NCBI GenBank assembly: GCA_025360015.1
Contig: JANYCZ010000078.1
Span: forward strand, 1 to 64,000
Length of the DNA: 64,000 nucleotides
DNA from: Verrucomicrobiota bacterium
GTDB lineage: Bacteria > Verrucomicrobiota > Verrucomicrobiia > Verrucomicrobiales > Verrucomicrobiaceae
Direction: 5' to 3'
In this document: positions 30,899 through 41,800 of the stretch, piece by piece
How positions within the stretch are numbered: the first letter of the stretch is position 1
Layout: each line of letters begins with the position of its first letter
Position numbers and translations under genes: made by a program
Notes under the pieces: model-generated
Seen by the model: the letters and a program-made list of their open reading frames with translations, nothing else
Database searches by the model: none
Told to the model about the DNA's origin: nothing

Positions 30899-32979
30899 CT
30901 AATTGCAATTACATCGGCCTCGGCCTCTTCATTCTCGCCTTCACAGGTGCCTCCATTGCGGAATCCGACACATCCAATCCCCCAATTGTCCACAAAACCA
31001 CCGGCTCAGATGACGAAATTCCTATGGATGAAATGGTTATTACAGCTCCTCTAGAGCGCCCGTTATTCCAACAAGTACAGTCAGCCTCAGTCCTCAGCGG
31101 CCAGAACCTGACCCTCGCCCTCGAACCCAGCCTCGGCCAGACCCTGGTCCGCATGCCCGGCGTCAGCAGCTCCTACTTCGGCCCCGCCGCCAGCCGCCCC
31201 ATCATCCGCGGCCTCGATGGCGACCGCGTCCGCATCCTCCAAAACGGCCTCAACACCATCGACGCCTCCGCCACCAGCGTCGATCACGCCGTCAGCTTCG
31301 ACACCTCCAACCTCAAATCCGTCGAGGTGGTGCGCGGTCCTGCAACCCTGCTCTACGGTTCCAACGCCATCGGCGGTGTCGTGAACTCCATCGACGGCCG
31401 CATCGTCGATGAAAAGATCGACGGCACCATTCGCGGGGCGCTGAGCGAACGCTACAGCTCCGTGGACAACGGCTACCTCACCAGCGCCATGGTCGAAGGC
31501 GGATACAAGGGCTTGGCCTTTCATATTGAGGCCTTTACGCGTGCCGCCGAAGACTTCCGCATCCCCGGCAATGCCCGCACCACCAACGAGCAGACCCTCA
31601 ACCCGCTGCCCCCCGGCCAGCCGGAAGTCAGCAAAATCATGCCCAACAGCAACCTGCGCTCAGAAGGCGTGACCAGCGGCCTCAGCTACATCTGGGACAA
31701 AGGCTTCTTCGGCTTCGCCTGGACCGAGTTTCACACCAACTATGGCTCTCCCGCCGAGCCGCATGTGGTCATCGACATGCACCAGCAGCGCCTTGACGTG
31801 CGCGGTGCCTTCTACAAGCCGCTGTCGCGTATCAAAGAGGTCAGCTACAAGCTCGCCACCTCCAGCTACCAGCACACCGAGTACGACAGCGGCATGCCGT
31901 CCACGCTGTTCAAAAACGACGGCTATGACGCCCGTGTCGAGGTGAAGCATGAGAAGATCGCCGGGATGGAAGGCGTCGTCGGCTATCAGTCGGGCCGCAG
32001 CGAGTTCAGCACCGCAGGGAGCGAAGCCTTTCTGCCGCCCACCATCACCCAGGCAGACGCCTTGTTTCTCTACGAAGACGTCAAACGCGGCCCCGTGAGC
32101 TTCCAGTTTGGCGGCCGCTACGATCACATATCCGTGGATTCATTGGCGAGCGCCGCCTTCGGCCCGGCAGTGGCACGGACCTTCGACAATTTCAGCAATT
32201 CCGTGGGCGTGGTCTTCACCCCAAATGACGAATATGCCGTCGCCTTCACCATCAATCGTGCCGAGCGCGCACCCACCTACCAGGAACTCTTCGCCAACGG
32301 CACCCATGCCGCCACCGGCGCGTTTGAAATCGGCAATCACAATCTGCAGCAGGAGAAGTCCTTGGGCTTCGATTTGAACCTGCGCAAACGCATCGGCTGG
32401 GTCACCGGCAGTGTCAGTGGGTACTACAATCGCTACAGCAACTTCATCGGCCAGTTCCCGACCGGGATCGTGCATGTGGTCAATGGAGAAAGCTACAACG
32501 AGCTGATCTATCAGGCGACGAACGCCGAATTCATCGGCTCCGAACTGGAGGCCACCTTCCACCTGCTGCATCCCATCACCACAGATACTGCCGCGAATCA
32601 GAACAACCTGCACTTGCAACTCCGCGCCGATGTGGTGCGTGCGCGCGATACCAAAACGGGCCTGTCCCTGCCGCGCATCCCGCCCTTCCACCTTGCCAGC
32701 ACCCTGATCTTGGAGCGCGGGGCCTTCGGCGCACGTCTCGAAGGCATCTATGCCGCACCCCAAAGCCAGCTCGCGATGAATGAAATGCGGACCAACAGCT
32801 ACTTTCTGGTCAATCTGTCCCTGACCTACCGCATCAAGCAGGGACCAACGACCATCGACTTGTATGTCAAAGGCATGAATCTCACCAACGAAGACGCGCG
32901 AGAGCATACGTCAGTGCTCAAAGACCGCGTTCCTCTACCGGGGCGTGGATTGGTGGCAGGTTTAAAGCTGACTTTCTGA
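30892..32979 (+). CDS. TonB-dependent receptor, probably for zinc (ZnuD-like)
   Basis: Outer-membrane receptor of 695 residues. Signal peptide MQPNCNYIGLGLFILAFTGASIA; then a plug domain with MDEMVITAPLERP as the TonB-box region and LGQTLVRMPGVSSSYFGPAASRPIIRGLDGDRVRILQNG. The SVEVVRGPATLLYGSNAIGGVVNSIDGRI stretch is typical. The beta-barrel ends GRGLVAGLKLTF with the terminal Phe required for assembly. The start codon lies within a palindrome of the shared znuA promoter and is the only ATG available. Sharing a promoter region with znuA argues for zinc as cargo, as in ZnuD receptors, but specificity is inferred. Confidence 0.85.
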   Translation: MQPNCNYIGLGLFILAFTGASIAESDTSNPPIVHKTTGSDDEIPMDEMVITAPLERPLFQQVQSASVLSGQNLTLALEPSLGQTLVRMPGVSSSYFGPAASRPIIRGLDGDRVRILQNGLNTIDASATSVDHAVSFDTSNLKSVEVVRGPATLLYGSNAIGGVVNSIDGRIVDEKIDGTIRGALSERYSSVDNGYLTSAMVEGGYKGLAFHIEAFTRAAEDFRIPGNARTTNEQTLNPLPPGQPEVSKIMPNSNLRSEGVTSGLSYIWDKGFFGFAWTEFHTNYGSPAEPHVVIDMHQQRLDVRGAFYKPLSRIKEVSYKLATSSYQHTEYDSGMPSTLFKNDGYDARVEVKHEKIAGMEGVVGYQSGRSEFSTAGSEAFLPPTITQADALFLYEDVKRGPVSFQFGGRYDHISVDSLASAAFGPAVARTFDNFSNSVGVVFTPNDEYAVAFTINRAERAPTYQELFANGTHAATGAFEIGNHNLQQEKSLGFDLNLRKRIGWVTGSVSGYYNRYSNFIGQFPTGIVHVVNGESYNELIYQATNAEFIGSELEATFHLLHPITTDTAANQNNLHLQLRADVVRARDTKTGLSLPRIPPFHLASTLILERGAFGARLEGIYAAPQSQLAMNEMRTNSYFLVNLSLTYRIKQGPTTIDLYVKGMNLTNEDAREHTSVLKDRVPLPGRGLVAGLKLTF

Positions 32980-33058
32980 TGAAATCGCGGTGTTTCTCAT
33001 AAATGACACGCTAAAGAAAGGAATTTTCCAAATTTAAGATAAACGTCAGAATATTTTG

Positions 33059-33099
33059 TTGCGGCTAAATCTATACTGAGTATAATTAAAGTATTCAGT
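33059..33099 (+). promoter_or_regulatory. candidate sigma-70-like promoter and inverted repeat for the WbaP-like gene
   Basis: TTGCGG (33059-33064) and a perfect TATAAT (33081-33086) are 16 bp apart and lie 27 bp before the start codon. Overlapping the -10 box, CTGAGTA (33076-33082) and TATTCAG (33092-33098) form an inverted repeat with one G-T pair. Very similar arms (CTGAATC, GATTCAG) are found before the giant secreted gene. Confidence 0.5.
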
Positions 33100-33112
33100 A
33101 GATTTTAACGCC

Positions 33113-34603
33113 ATGGAAGCAGCCAACTCTAATTCCAATATTCTGGGCGCAGGCACCGTCCTGCAGGCCCTTGAAGCACGGCGCGCCTGGCGGGAAAAAG
33201 AGCAATTGTCCCCTCATTTCTGGGTTCTTGTTAGCATTTTAGGCGATCTAGTTATGGCCATTCTGGCGGCTTATACTGCCTACTGGCTGCGCTTTCACAC
33301 GATCATCCGTGAATTTGGCAACTTTGATGCCATGACCTTCCGTCAGTACAGTGGCCATACGGCGCTGGGGAGTCTCTCTCTCATCCTCGTGCTGGCCTGG
33401 CAGGACATTTATCACCAGAATGTGCTGCTGCGCACCCGCTGGGTGTCTTCGAAGATTGCCAAGGGAATCCTCGTCTGGACGGCGGGATTCCTGGCCATCA
33501 CGCTCGCATTGAAACTGCAGCCCAGCATCTCCCGCGTCTATGTGATGCTCAATGGTGCCACCGCGTTGCTCCTGGTGCTGAGCTGGCGCTCCGTTTTCAT
33601 GTCATGCCTGCGTGCCCCGGGCCGCATTGAGGCCTTGCAGCAGCGCACCTTGTTTGTTGGCTGGAATTCCGAGGCTGTGAGCCTGTGGAAGACCATGAAG
33701 CGGGATCAAACCGGTGCCTTTGACATCATGGGCTGGGTCAGAACGGGCAGCGCTGAGGACAGCCAGCCCGCCGATGGCGACGTGCCGTGCCTGGGGGATC
33801 TGCATGAAGTGGAGCATCTCGTCTCCACGCACGCGGTGGACATGGTCGTCGTGGCGGATCTGCACGGCCCGCGTGAGCAGATGATCACCCTGGCCAATCT
33901 GTGCGAGCGTGAAATGATCCAGTTTAAGGTCATCCCTTCGTATTTCAGAGTGTTCGTGTCCGGCCTCACGCTTGAAACCATCGCTGGCACGCCCGTGCTG
34001 GGGGTCACACGCCTGCCACTGGATGACACATTCAATGTGATGACCAAGCGCATTGTCGATGTCGTGGGCGCCACAATCGGACTGATGTTGAGCGCTCCCA
34101 TCATTGCGTTGTTCAGCGCCATCGTCTGGTTGGAGTCCCGGGGGGCGGTATTCTACCGCCAGCGCCGCTGGGGCTTCAATGGGGTGCCCTTCGACATCAT
34201 CAAAATCCGCTCCATGAAGATGGATGCCGAGTCTGCCAAGGGGGCGCAATGGTGCGTCAAAGACGATCCTCGCCGTCTTAAAGTCGGTGCCTTCATGCGC
34301 AAATGGAACGTGGATGAACTGCCGCAGTTCTGGAATGTGTTGAAGGGGGAGATGAGCCTCGTCGGACCGCGTCCAGAACGGCCTGAACTCATTGTCGGCT
34401 TCAAACACCAAATCCCGCATTACAATGCGCGCCACCATTCCAAGCCTGGCATGACCGGCTGGGCGCAGGTCAACGGCCTGCGTGGTGACACCGATCTCGG
34501 CGAGCGCATCCAGTGTGACCTCTGGTACCTCGAAAACTGGAGCGTGTGGCTCGATCTGCAGATCATGATCCTGACCTTCTTCAAGCGCGACAACGCGTAT
34601 TGA
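33113..34603 (+). CDS. undecaprenyl-phosphate glycosylphosphotransferase (WbaP/EpsZ type)
   Basis: Initiating enzyme of exopolysaccharide or O-antigen synthesis, 496 residues. Several membrane helices (about residues 35-170), a CoA-binding-like middle domain with DMVVVADLHGPREQM, then the C-terminal sugar-transferase domain. The latter starts TKRIVDVVGATIGLMLSAPIIAL and contains GAVFYRQRRWGFNGVPFDIIKIRSM, WNVDELPQFWNVLKGEMSLVGPRPERPE and PGMTGWAQVNGLRGDTDL. It transfers a sugar-1-phosphate onto the lipid carrier at the inner membrane. Followed after 58 bp by a glycosyltransferase; no flippase or polymerase is in the window. Confidence 0.92.
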   Translation: MEAANSNSNILGAGTVLQALEARRAWREKEQLSPHFWVLVSILGDLVMAILAAYTAYWLRFHTIIREFGNFDAMTFRQYSGHTALGSLSLILVLAWQDIYHQNVLLRTRWVSSKIAKGILVWTAGFLAITLALKLQPSISRVYVMLNGATALLLVLSWRSVFMSCLRAPGRIEALQQRTLFVGWNSEAVSLWKTMKRDQTGAFDIMGWVRTGSAEDSQPADGDVPCLGDLHEVEHLVSTHAVDMVVVADLHGPREQMITLANLCEREMIQFKVIPSYFRVFVSGLTLETIAGTPVLGVTRLPLDDTFNVMTKRIVDVVGATIGLMLSAPIIALFSAIVWLESRGAVFYRQRRWGFNGVPFDIIKIRSMKMDAESAKGAQWCVKDDPRRLKVGAFMRKWNVDELPQFWNVLKGEMSLVGPRPERPELIVGFKHQIPHYNARHHSKPGMTGWAQVNGLRGDTDLGERIQCDLWYLENWSVWLDLQIMILTFFKRDNAY

Positions 34604-34661
34604 GGAATTGAATGAAATCTTGGTGGCATCTGGTGCTGGCGCGGGCATTCGTTCGCATCCC

Positions 34662-35579
34662 ATGCCGCTGTTCACGGTTTACACGCCCACCTTCAATCGC
34701 GCCCACACGCTGCACCGCGTGTTTGACAGCTTGCAGGCGCAGACCTGCCGCGATTTTGAGTGGCTGGTGATCGACGACGGCTCCACGGACGACACCCCCG
34801 CCTTGATGGCCCGCTACCAAAGCGAGGCCGCTTTTCCCGTGCGCTACCTGCGGGAGCCGCATCGCGGTGCGCACCATGCGCACAATCTCTCCCTGCGTGA
34901 ATCCCAGGGGCAGCTCTGGCTCAAGCTCGATTCTGACGACGGCTGCCTGCCGGACGCTCTCGCACGCCTGCAGGATCACTGGGAGCAGTTCACCGCCGTG
35001 CAGCGTGGTGCGTTCTCCGGCGTCACCGGTCTGTGTCGTGATCAAAACGGCGCGCTCGTCGGCATGCGATTTCCCACCGATCCGCTCGACTGCTCAGCCG
35101 CCGAGCTCGAGTACCGCCACAAGGTGCGCGGGGAGAAGTGGGGCTTCCTGAGACTCGATGTGCTGCGCCAGTTTCCCTATCCCGAGGATGTGCCGGGGAA
35201 TTTCATCCCAGAATCCTTCATCTGGTGCCAGATTTCCCAGCATCATCAGACACGCCATATCAACGAAGACCTGCGCATCTACTGGATGGACGCGCCCTCG
35301 CTTGTCCACGGTCGCGCCAATCCGCGCACCAACGCCGTCGGCCATCGCCTCATGTTCAAAATGGTGCTTGATCTCGAAAGCGGCTGGTTCTGGGTGGCGC
35401 CGCTGCGCCTGCTGCGTGCGTCCGTGCAGTACAGCCGCTTTGCCTTTCTGAGCGGCATGGGTTTTGGGGCGCAGTGGAGTGCTTTGAAATCCCTGGGCGG
35501 GCGGCTGCTCTGGCTAACCGCGCTGCCCGTCGGGTTCGTCCTCTGGCGGCGCGACTGCGTGCGGTTTCCACAGCCCTGA
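34662..35579 (+). CDS. glycosyltransferase family 2
   Basis: A 305-residue GT-A glycosyltransferase. The start at 34662 gives MPLFTVYTPTFNRAHTLHRVFDSLQAQTCRDFEWLVIDDGSTDDTP, the standard family opening; 18 upstream in-frame codons are discarded. The DxD-like metal motif is DSDDG in WLKLDSDDGCLPDAL. The C-terminus has a hydrophobic amphipathic segment (LLWLTALPVGFVLW). It would extend the lipid-linked sugar started by the WbaP-like enzyme, with which it is probably co-transcribed. Confidence 0.85.
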   Translation: MPLFTVYTPTFNRAHTLHRVFDSLQAQTCRDFEWLVIDDGSTDDTPALMARYQSEAAFPVRYLREPHRGAHHAHNLSLRESQGQLWLKLDSDDGCLPDALARLQDHWEQFTAVQRGAFSGVTGLCRDQNGALVGMRFPTDPLDCSAAELEYRHKVRGEKWGFLRLDVLRQFPYPEDVPGNFIPESFIWCQISQHHQTRHINEDLRIYWMDAPSLVHGRANPRTNAVGHRLMFKMVLDLESGWFWVAPLRLLRASVQYSRFAFLSGMGFGAQWSALKSLGGRLLWLTALPVGFVLWRRDCVRFPQP

Positions 35580-35658
35580 GCGGCGCGAAATGGGCCGAGT
35601 GCCATTCACGCCTAACGACTTTTTTCTTTTTGAAAATTTCGGGGTGGACAGAATAGCG

Positions 35659-35698
35659 CTGAATCGGCTAAAGATTCAGGCTGATTCGGCTAAATATT
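35659..35698. promoter_or_regulatory. candidate operator before the giant secreted gene
   Basis: CTGAATC (35659-35665) and GATTCAG (35673-35679) form a perfect inverted repeat. A 17-bp word, TGAATCGGCTAAAGATT (35660-35676), recurs as TGATTCGGCTAAATATT (35682-35698), 22 bp or two helical turns away. The words CGGCTAAA also occur upstream of the WbaP-like gene (33062) and of the gene at 59262 (59076). Binding factor unknown. Confidence 0.5.
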
Positions 35699-35820
35699 AA
35701 GCACGGGCTGACTTAAGTCGTTTACCAAAGTGTTTTCCTATCTGCTTGTCACCGCGAGGTGTTCTGCCGGGCGGAGAAGAGGCATTTTGGGCCTCACTCA
35801 CTGCCGCTCAGAAAAACATC

Positions 35821-38800
35821 ATGACCATCCACATCGTGCGGGCCCTGGCCCTACTGCTTCTCGTTTCTGCCACCAGTCTCCCCGCCCAGGTGCCTCAGCT
35901 CCTGAACTATCAGGGCCGCGTCGCGGTCGGTAGCGTGAATTTTGACGGCTCCGGCCAGTTCAAGTTCGCCCTCGTCAATGCGGACGGCAGCACCACCTAC
36001 TGGAGCAATGACGGCAGCAGCACCGCCGGCAGCGAGCCCACCGCCGCAGTCGCCCTCACGGTGACGAAGGGGCTCTATTCCGTGCAGCTCGGGGACACCA
36101 CGCTCACGAACATGACGGCCGTGCCTGCCAGCGTCTTCACCCATGCGGATGTGCGCCTGCGTGTCTGGTTCAATGACGGCACCAACGGCTCCCAGCTCCT
36201 CACCCCGGATCAGCGCATCGCCGCCGTGGGCTACGCCATCGTGGCGGGCAGCGTGCCGGATGGCAGCATCACCAGCGCCAAGATCGCCAGCGGAGCGGTG
36301 GGCAGCAGCCAGCTCGCCACCGGCCTCAGCCTCAATGGCACCCTCATAGGCAATGCCTCCACAGCGACGTTGGCGACCACCGCCACCACCGCCACCACCG
36401 CAGGCAGCTTCAGCGGCAGCTTGCTGGGAGACGTCACTGGCACGCAGGGAGCCACGATCGTCTCACTCGTCGGCGGCTCCACCGCCGCCAACGTCCACAC
36501 CGCCGAGCTGCTGGCCAATGCGGCGACGAATCTGAACACCGCAGGCACGATTGTGCTGCGCGACGCCAGCGGTAGTTTCAGCGCCGGGAGCATCACCGCT
36601 GCGGGGACGCTCAACCTGCCCACCACCAGCAGTTCCAGCGTAGGCGTTATCAATCAAAACGGGGCGGGTCTTCTCCATAGCTTTGGTTCCAGCAGTCTTT
36701 TCGCCGGGGCGGGCTCCGGCAATTTCACCCAGACGGGCTATTCCAACGTGGCCTATGGCAACAACACGCTGCCGGCCCTCACCACCGGGCATAAGAACAC
36801 CGCCGTCGGCACCGGCGCGCTCGCGGCTAACGATGCTGGCATCCAGAACACGGCGGTAGGCTACGTGGTGCTGACGTCGAACACTTCCGGTGTCAAAAAC
36901 ACAGGGATCGGCACCTACACCCTAACCAGCAACACCACGGGCACCGACAACACGGCCAGCGGTTACGAGGCGCTGCAGCTCAACACAATCGGCTCCTTCA
37001 ACAGCGCCTTTGGCAGAGACGCGCTGGCCTACAACGTCACGGGCAGTCAGAACACCGCCATCGGCACCAATGTGCTCCAGAACAACACTGCCAGCAACAA
37101 CACCGCAGGCGGCTATCAGGCGCTGCTGGGCAACACCAGCGGCACTGCCAACACCTCTTTTGGCTGGCAGTCGCTTTCGAGCAATACCATCGGCGCGAAC
37201 AACATCGCCCTCGGTAGTAATGCAGGCAATCTCCTCACCACCGGCAGCAACAACATCGACATCGGCAGCCCCGGTGTGGCCGGAGAGTCCAACATCATCC
37301 GCATCGGCGATGGCACCACGCAGACCGACACCTACCTCACCGGTGTCATTCACGGCAACGGCTCGGGTTTGACGGGCCTGCCCGCTGCCGCCATTACGGG
37401 AACCATCACCAGCAGCCAGATCACCTCAGGTGCCGTCGGCAGCACGCAGTTGGCCTCCGGCCTCACGCTCGCCGGTACCACGGCCATTTCGGGAATCCTC
37501 AACCTGCCCACCACGAGCAGTTCGAGTGTGGGTGTCATCACCCAGAACGGCAACAGGCTGATCAGCTCCTATGGCACCAGCAATTTCTTTGCAGGCCCGT
37601 CTTCGGGCAATTTCACCATGACGGGCGTCCAAAACACGAGCGTCGGCACCAACTCGATGCAGCTCAATTCGACAGGGTTTAGCAACACTTCCATCGGTGC
37701 TCTTGCACTGCAATCTAGCACTACGGGGAACCTCAACACCGCTGTCGGTTCCCTTGCTCTTAGCAAAAACACGACGGCGGGATTCAACACGGCCACAGGT
37801 GCCCAGGCACTTTCCAACAACACGGTTGGTGCCAGCAATACGGCCAATGGCTCTTCGGCGCTCAATAACAACACGACGGCTGGCAGCAATGTCGCCATTG
37901 GGACGGCGGCCATTTACACACAGTCCTTCAGCAATGGCGGGACGGCATGGACTAGCAACAACACGGCGGTGGGAACCGCCACCCTGTATTCAAACCAGCC
38001 GACTTCCACCACGACCGGCGTCAACAACACCGCACTGGGTGCCAATGCGCTGGCCGCCAACACCACCGGGGCGAACAACATCGCCATCGGCAACAACGCC
38101 AGCAGCCTCCTCACCACCGGCAACAACAACATCGACATCGGACATGTGGGTATTGCAGGCGAGTCCAACATCATCCGCATCGGCGATGGCACCACGCAGA
38201 CGGACACCTACCTCACCGGTGTCATTCACGGTAACGGCTCCGGTTTGACCGGCATCACTTCCACCAGTCTGGCAGCAAATAGTGTGACGAGCACCCAGAT
38301 CGCCAGCGGAGCGGTGGGCAGCACGCAACTTGCCTCCGGCCTCACGCTCGCTGGCACCACGACCATTTCGGGCGGCATCAACCTGCCCAACACCACCAGT
38401 GCGACCGTGGGCGTCATCAACCAGGCTGGCAGTCCCTTTATCAGCGCCTATGGGACCCAAAACTTCTTTGCGGGGCAGCTTGCGGGTAATTTCACCCAGA
38501 CCGGCCTCTTCAACACGGGCGTGGGTGGCGTTTCGATGCAGCTCCTCACGACCGGCTCCTACAACACGGGCATCGGCGGCTATTCGTTGCAGCAAAACAC
38601 CACGGGTAGCTACAACACAGCCTCCGGCTACTACGCTCTTCGATTCAACACGACGGGAGGCAACAACACGGCCATCGGTGCCCAGGTCCTTGCAAACAAT
38701 ACGACGGGTAGTACCAACACGGCCACCGGTGCCCAGGCGCTTTTAAACAACACGATTGGAGGTAGCAATACGGCCAACGGCTATTTGGCGCTTACCAACA

Positions 38801-41800
38801 ACACCACGGCCAGTGCCAATGTCGCCATTGGGCAGTCTGCCCTCAACGCCCAGTCCTACAACAATGGCGGGGCGGTATGGAGCAGCTACAACACAGCAGT
38901 CGGATTCAGCACGCTATCTGCGAACCAGCCGGTTTCCTCCACCACCGGCTACAACAACGCGGCGCTGGGTGCTTTTGCGCTGGGCACCAACACCACGGGG
39001 GCAAACAACACGGCGGTGGGCAACAATGCGCTGGCCTCCATCGCCTCTGGGAACAACAACATCGCCATCGGCAACAATGCAGGCATCTCGCTCAACACCG
39101 GCAGCAACAACATCGAAATTGGGAATGTGGGTGTGTCGGCGGAGGCCAACACCATCCGCATCGGCACCAGCGGTACGCAGACGGTCACCTACCTCGTCGG
39201 CACCGTGACCTTGCAGGCTGGCACCGCCACCCTGGCCCCCTTGAAGCTGCAGACCGGCACGAATCTCACCACGCCCGTGTTCGGCTCCGTGGAGTTTGAC
39301 GGCACCAATGTGTACGTCACTAACAACAGCGGCACGCCCACGCGCAAGACCCTCGCCTTCATCGACTCCGCCCTCGCGGCAGGCACCGTGACCAGCACGC
39401 AGATCGCCAGCGGTGCCGTGGGCAGCGCGCAGATCGCCAGTGGCGCAGTGGGCAGCACGCAGTTGGCCTCCGGCCTCACCCTCGCTGGCACCACGGCCAT
39501 TTCCGGCGGCATCAGTCTGCCCTCTACCAGCAGTTCCAGCGTGGGCGTCATCACCCAGAATGGGGGCAGCCTGATCAGCTCCTATGGGGGCCAAAATTTC
39601 TTTGCGGGTCCGCTTTCGGGAAATTTCACCATGACGGGCAGCTTCAACACAAGCCTGGGGGCCAGTTCGCTGCAGGCCAACTCGTCTGGCATAAGCAACA
39701 CTTCCATTGGTGCCAATACGCTACAGTTCAACACCACGGGAAACAGCAACACAGCTGTCGGTGCCACGGCACTTAACAAAAACACGACGGCAAGTGGTGC
39801 TACTGCCATAGGTGCACAGGCACTTTACAATAACACAATTGGTTCTGGCAATACGGCTACAGGTGCTTCGGCGCTCTTTAACAACACCACAGCCAGCAAC
39901 AATGTCGCCATGGGTGACAATGCCTTGCAGGCGCAGTCCTTCAGCAATTCAAACGTCGTTTGGTACAGCAACAACACAGCCATTGGACACTACTCTCTGA
40001 CGGCCAATCAGCCGACCTCCACCGGCACCGGCAACAATAACACGGCATTGGGTGCCTTTGCGCTGAACGCCAACACCACGGGGGCGAACAACACAGCCCT
40101 TGGCAGCAATGCTGGCAACATCCTCACCACCGGCAGCAACAACATCGCCATCGGCAGCAATGCCGGCTTCTCGCTCACCACGGGCAGCAACAACATCGAT
40201 ATCGGGCATTCGGGCGTCGGGGCTGAATCGAATACCATCCGCATCGGGACCAGCGGGACGCACACGGTCACCTACCTCGTCGGCACCGTGACCTTGCAGG
40301 CAGGCACCGCCACAGTGGCACCGTTGAAGTTGCAGACCGGCACAAACCTCACCACGCCCGTATTCGGGTCCGTGGAGTTTGACGGCACCAGTCTGTACCT
40401 CACCAACAACAACGCTTCCCCCACGCGCAAGACCCTTGCGTTCATCGATTCCGCCCTCGCAGCGGGCACTGTGACCAGCACGCAGATCGCCACCGGCGCG
40501 GTGGGCAGCACGCAACTGGCCTCCGGCCTCACCCTCGCCGGCACCACGGCCCTTTCGGGAGTCCTCAACATTCCCACCACCAGCAGTTCCAGTGTGGGTG
40601 TCATCACCCAGAACAACGTCAGACTCATCAGTTCCTTTGGCACCAACAATTTCTTTGCGGGCCCGATTTCGGGTAACTTCAGCATGACAGGCAGCCAAAA
40701 CACAAGCTTAGGTGCCTCTTCGTTGCCATCAAACTCGACTGGCATAAGCAACACTTCCATCGGTGCCTTTACGTTGCTGGCTAACACCACGGGGGGCAGC
40801 AATACCGCCGTCGGTGCCCTTGCACTTCAAAGCAACACGACGGCAAGTGGCAACACGGCCGCCGGTGCCCAGGCACTGTACAACAACACCGTTGGTAATT
40901 ACAATACGGCCAACGGCTTTCTGGCGCTCGAAAACAACACCACGGCCGGCTACAATGTCGCCCTGGGGATGACCGCCCTCCTCACCCAGTCTTTCAGCAA
41001 TGGCGGGACAGCATGGAACAGCTACAACACGGCGGTGGGAGCCGGTGCCCTGTATGCAAACCAGCCGACCTCCCCCGGCAACGGAGTCAACAACACGGCG
41101 CTGGGTGCCTTCGCTCTGTTCGCCAATGTCACGGGGAACAATAACATCGCCATCGGCAACAACGCCGGGAACCTCCTCACCACCGGCAGCAACAACATTG
41201 ACATTGGTCATGTGGGCGTGGCAGGCGAAGCCAACATCATCCGCATCGGCACCAACCAGACGGACACCTACCTCACGGGGGTTATTCATGGCAACGGCTC
41301 AGGTCTGACCGGCATCACGGCCACCAGCCTGGCGGCCAACAGTGTGACCAGCACGCAGATCGCCAGCGGCGCGGTGGGCAGCGCCCAGATCGCCAGCGGC
41401 GCGGTGGGCAGCGGACAGCTTGCTTCCGGCCTCACGCTGGGCGGCACCACGGCCCTGTCTGGCGGCCTCAGTCTGCCGGCCACGAGTGCCAGCGGGAGTG
41501 TGGGTGTCATCTCTCAGAATGGCAGCAGCCTCATCCAGACCTTTGGCACCAATAACTTCTTTGCCGGCCAGAATTCCGGGAACTTCACTCTCACGGGCAG
41601 CGACAACGTGGCGGCGGGTTTCGGCACGCTCGCAGTCCTCACCACGGGTCGTAAAAACGTCGCCATCGGCAGCGGGGCACTGGCTGTGGCCACGACAGGC
41701 TTGGAGAATACGGCTGCGGGCTACAACGCGCTGGCGCTCGCCACCACCGGCAATCAGAACACGGCGAACGGAGCTTATGCACTGTCCAGTAACGACGTCG

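Noticed and set aside
35746-35820. Earlier start for the giant secreted protein
   Set aside because: Would bury the signal peptide behind 25 polar residues; the ATG at 35821 opens it directly.
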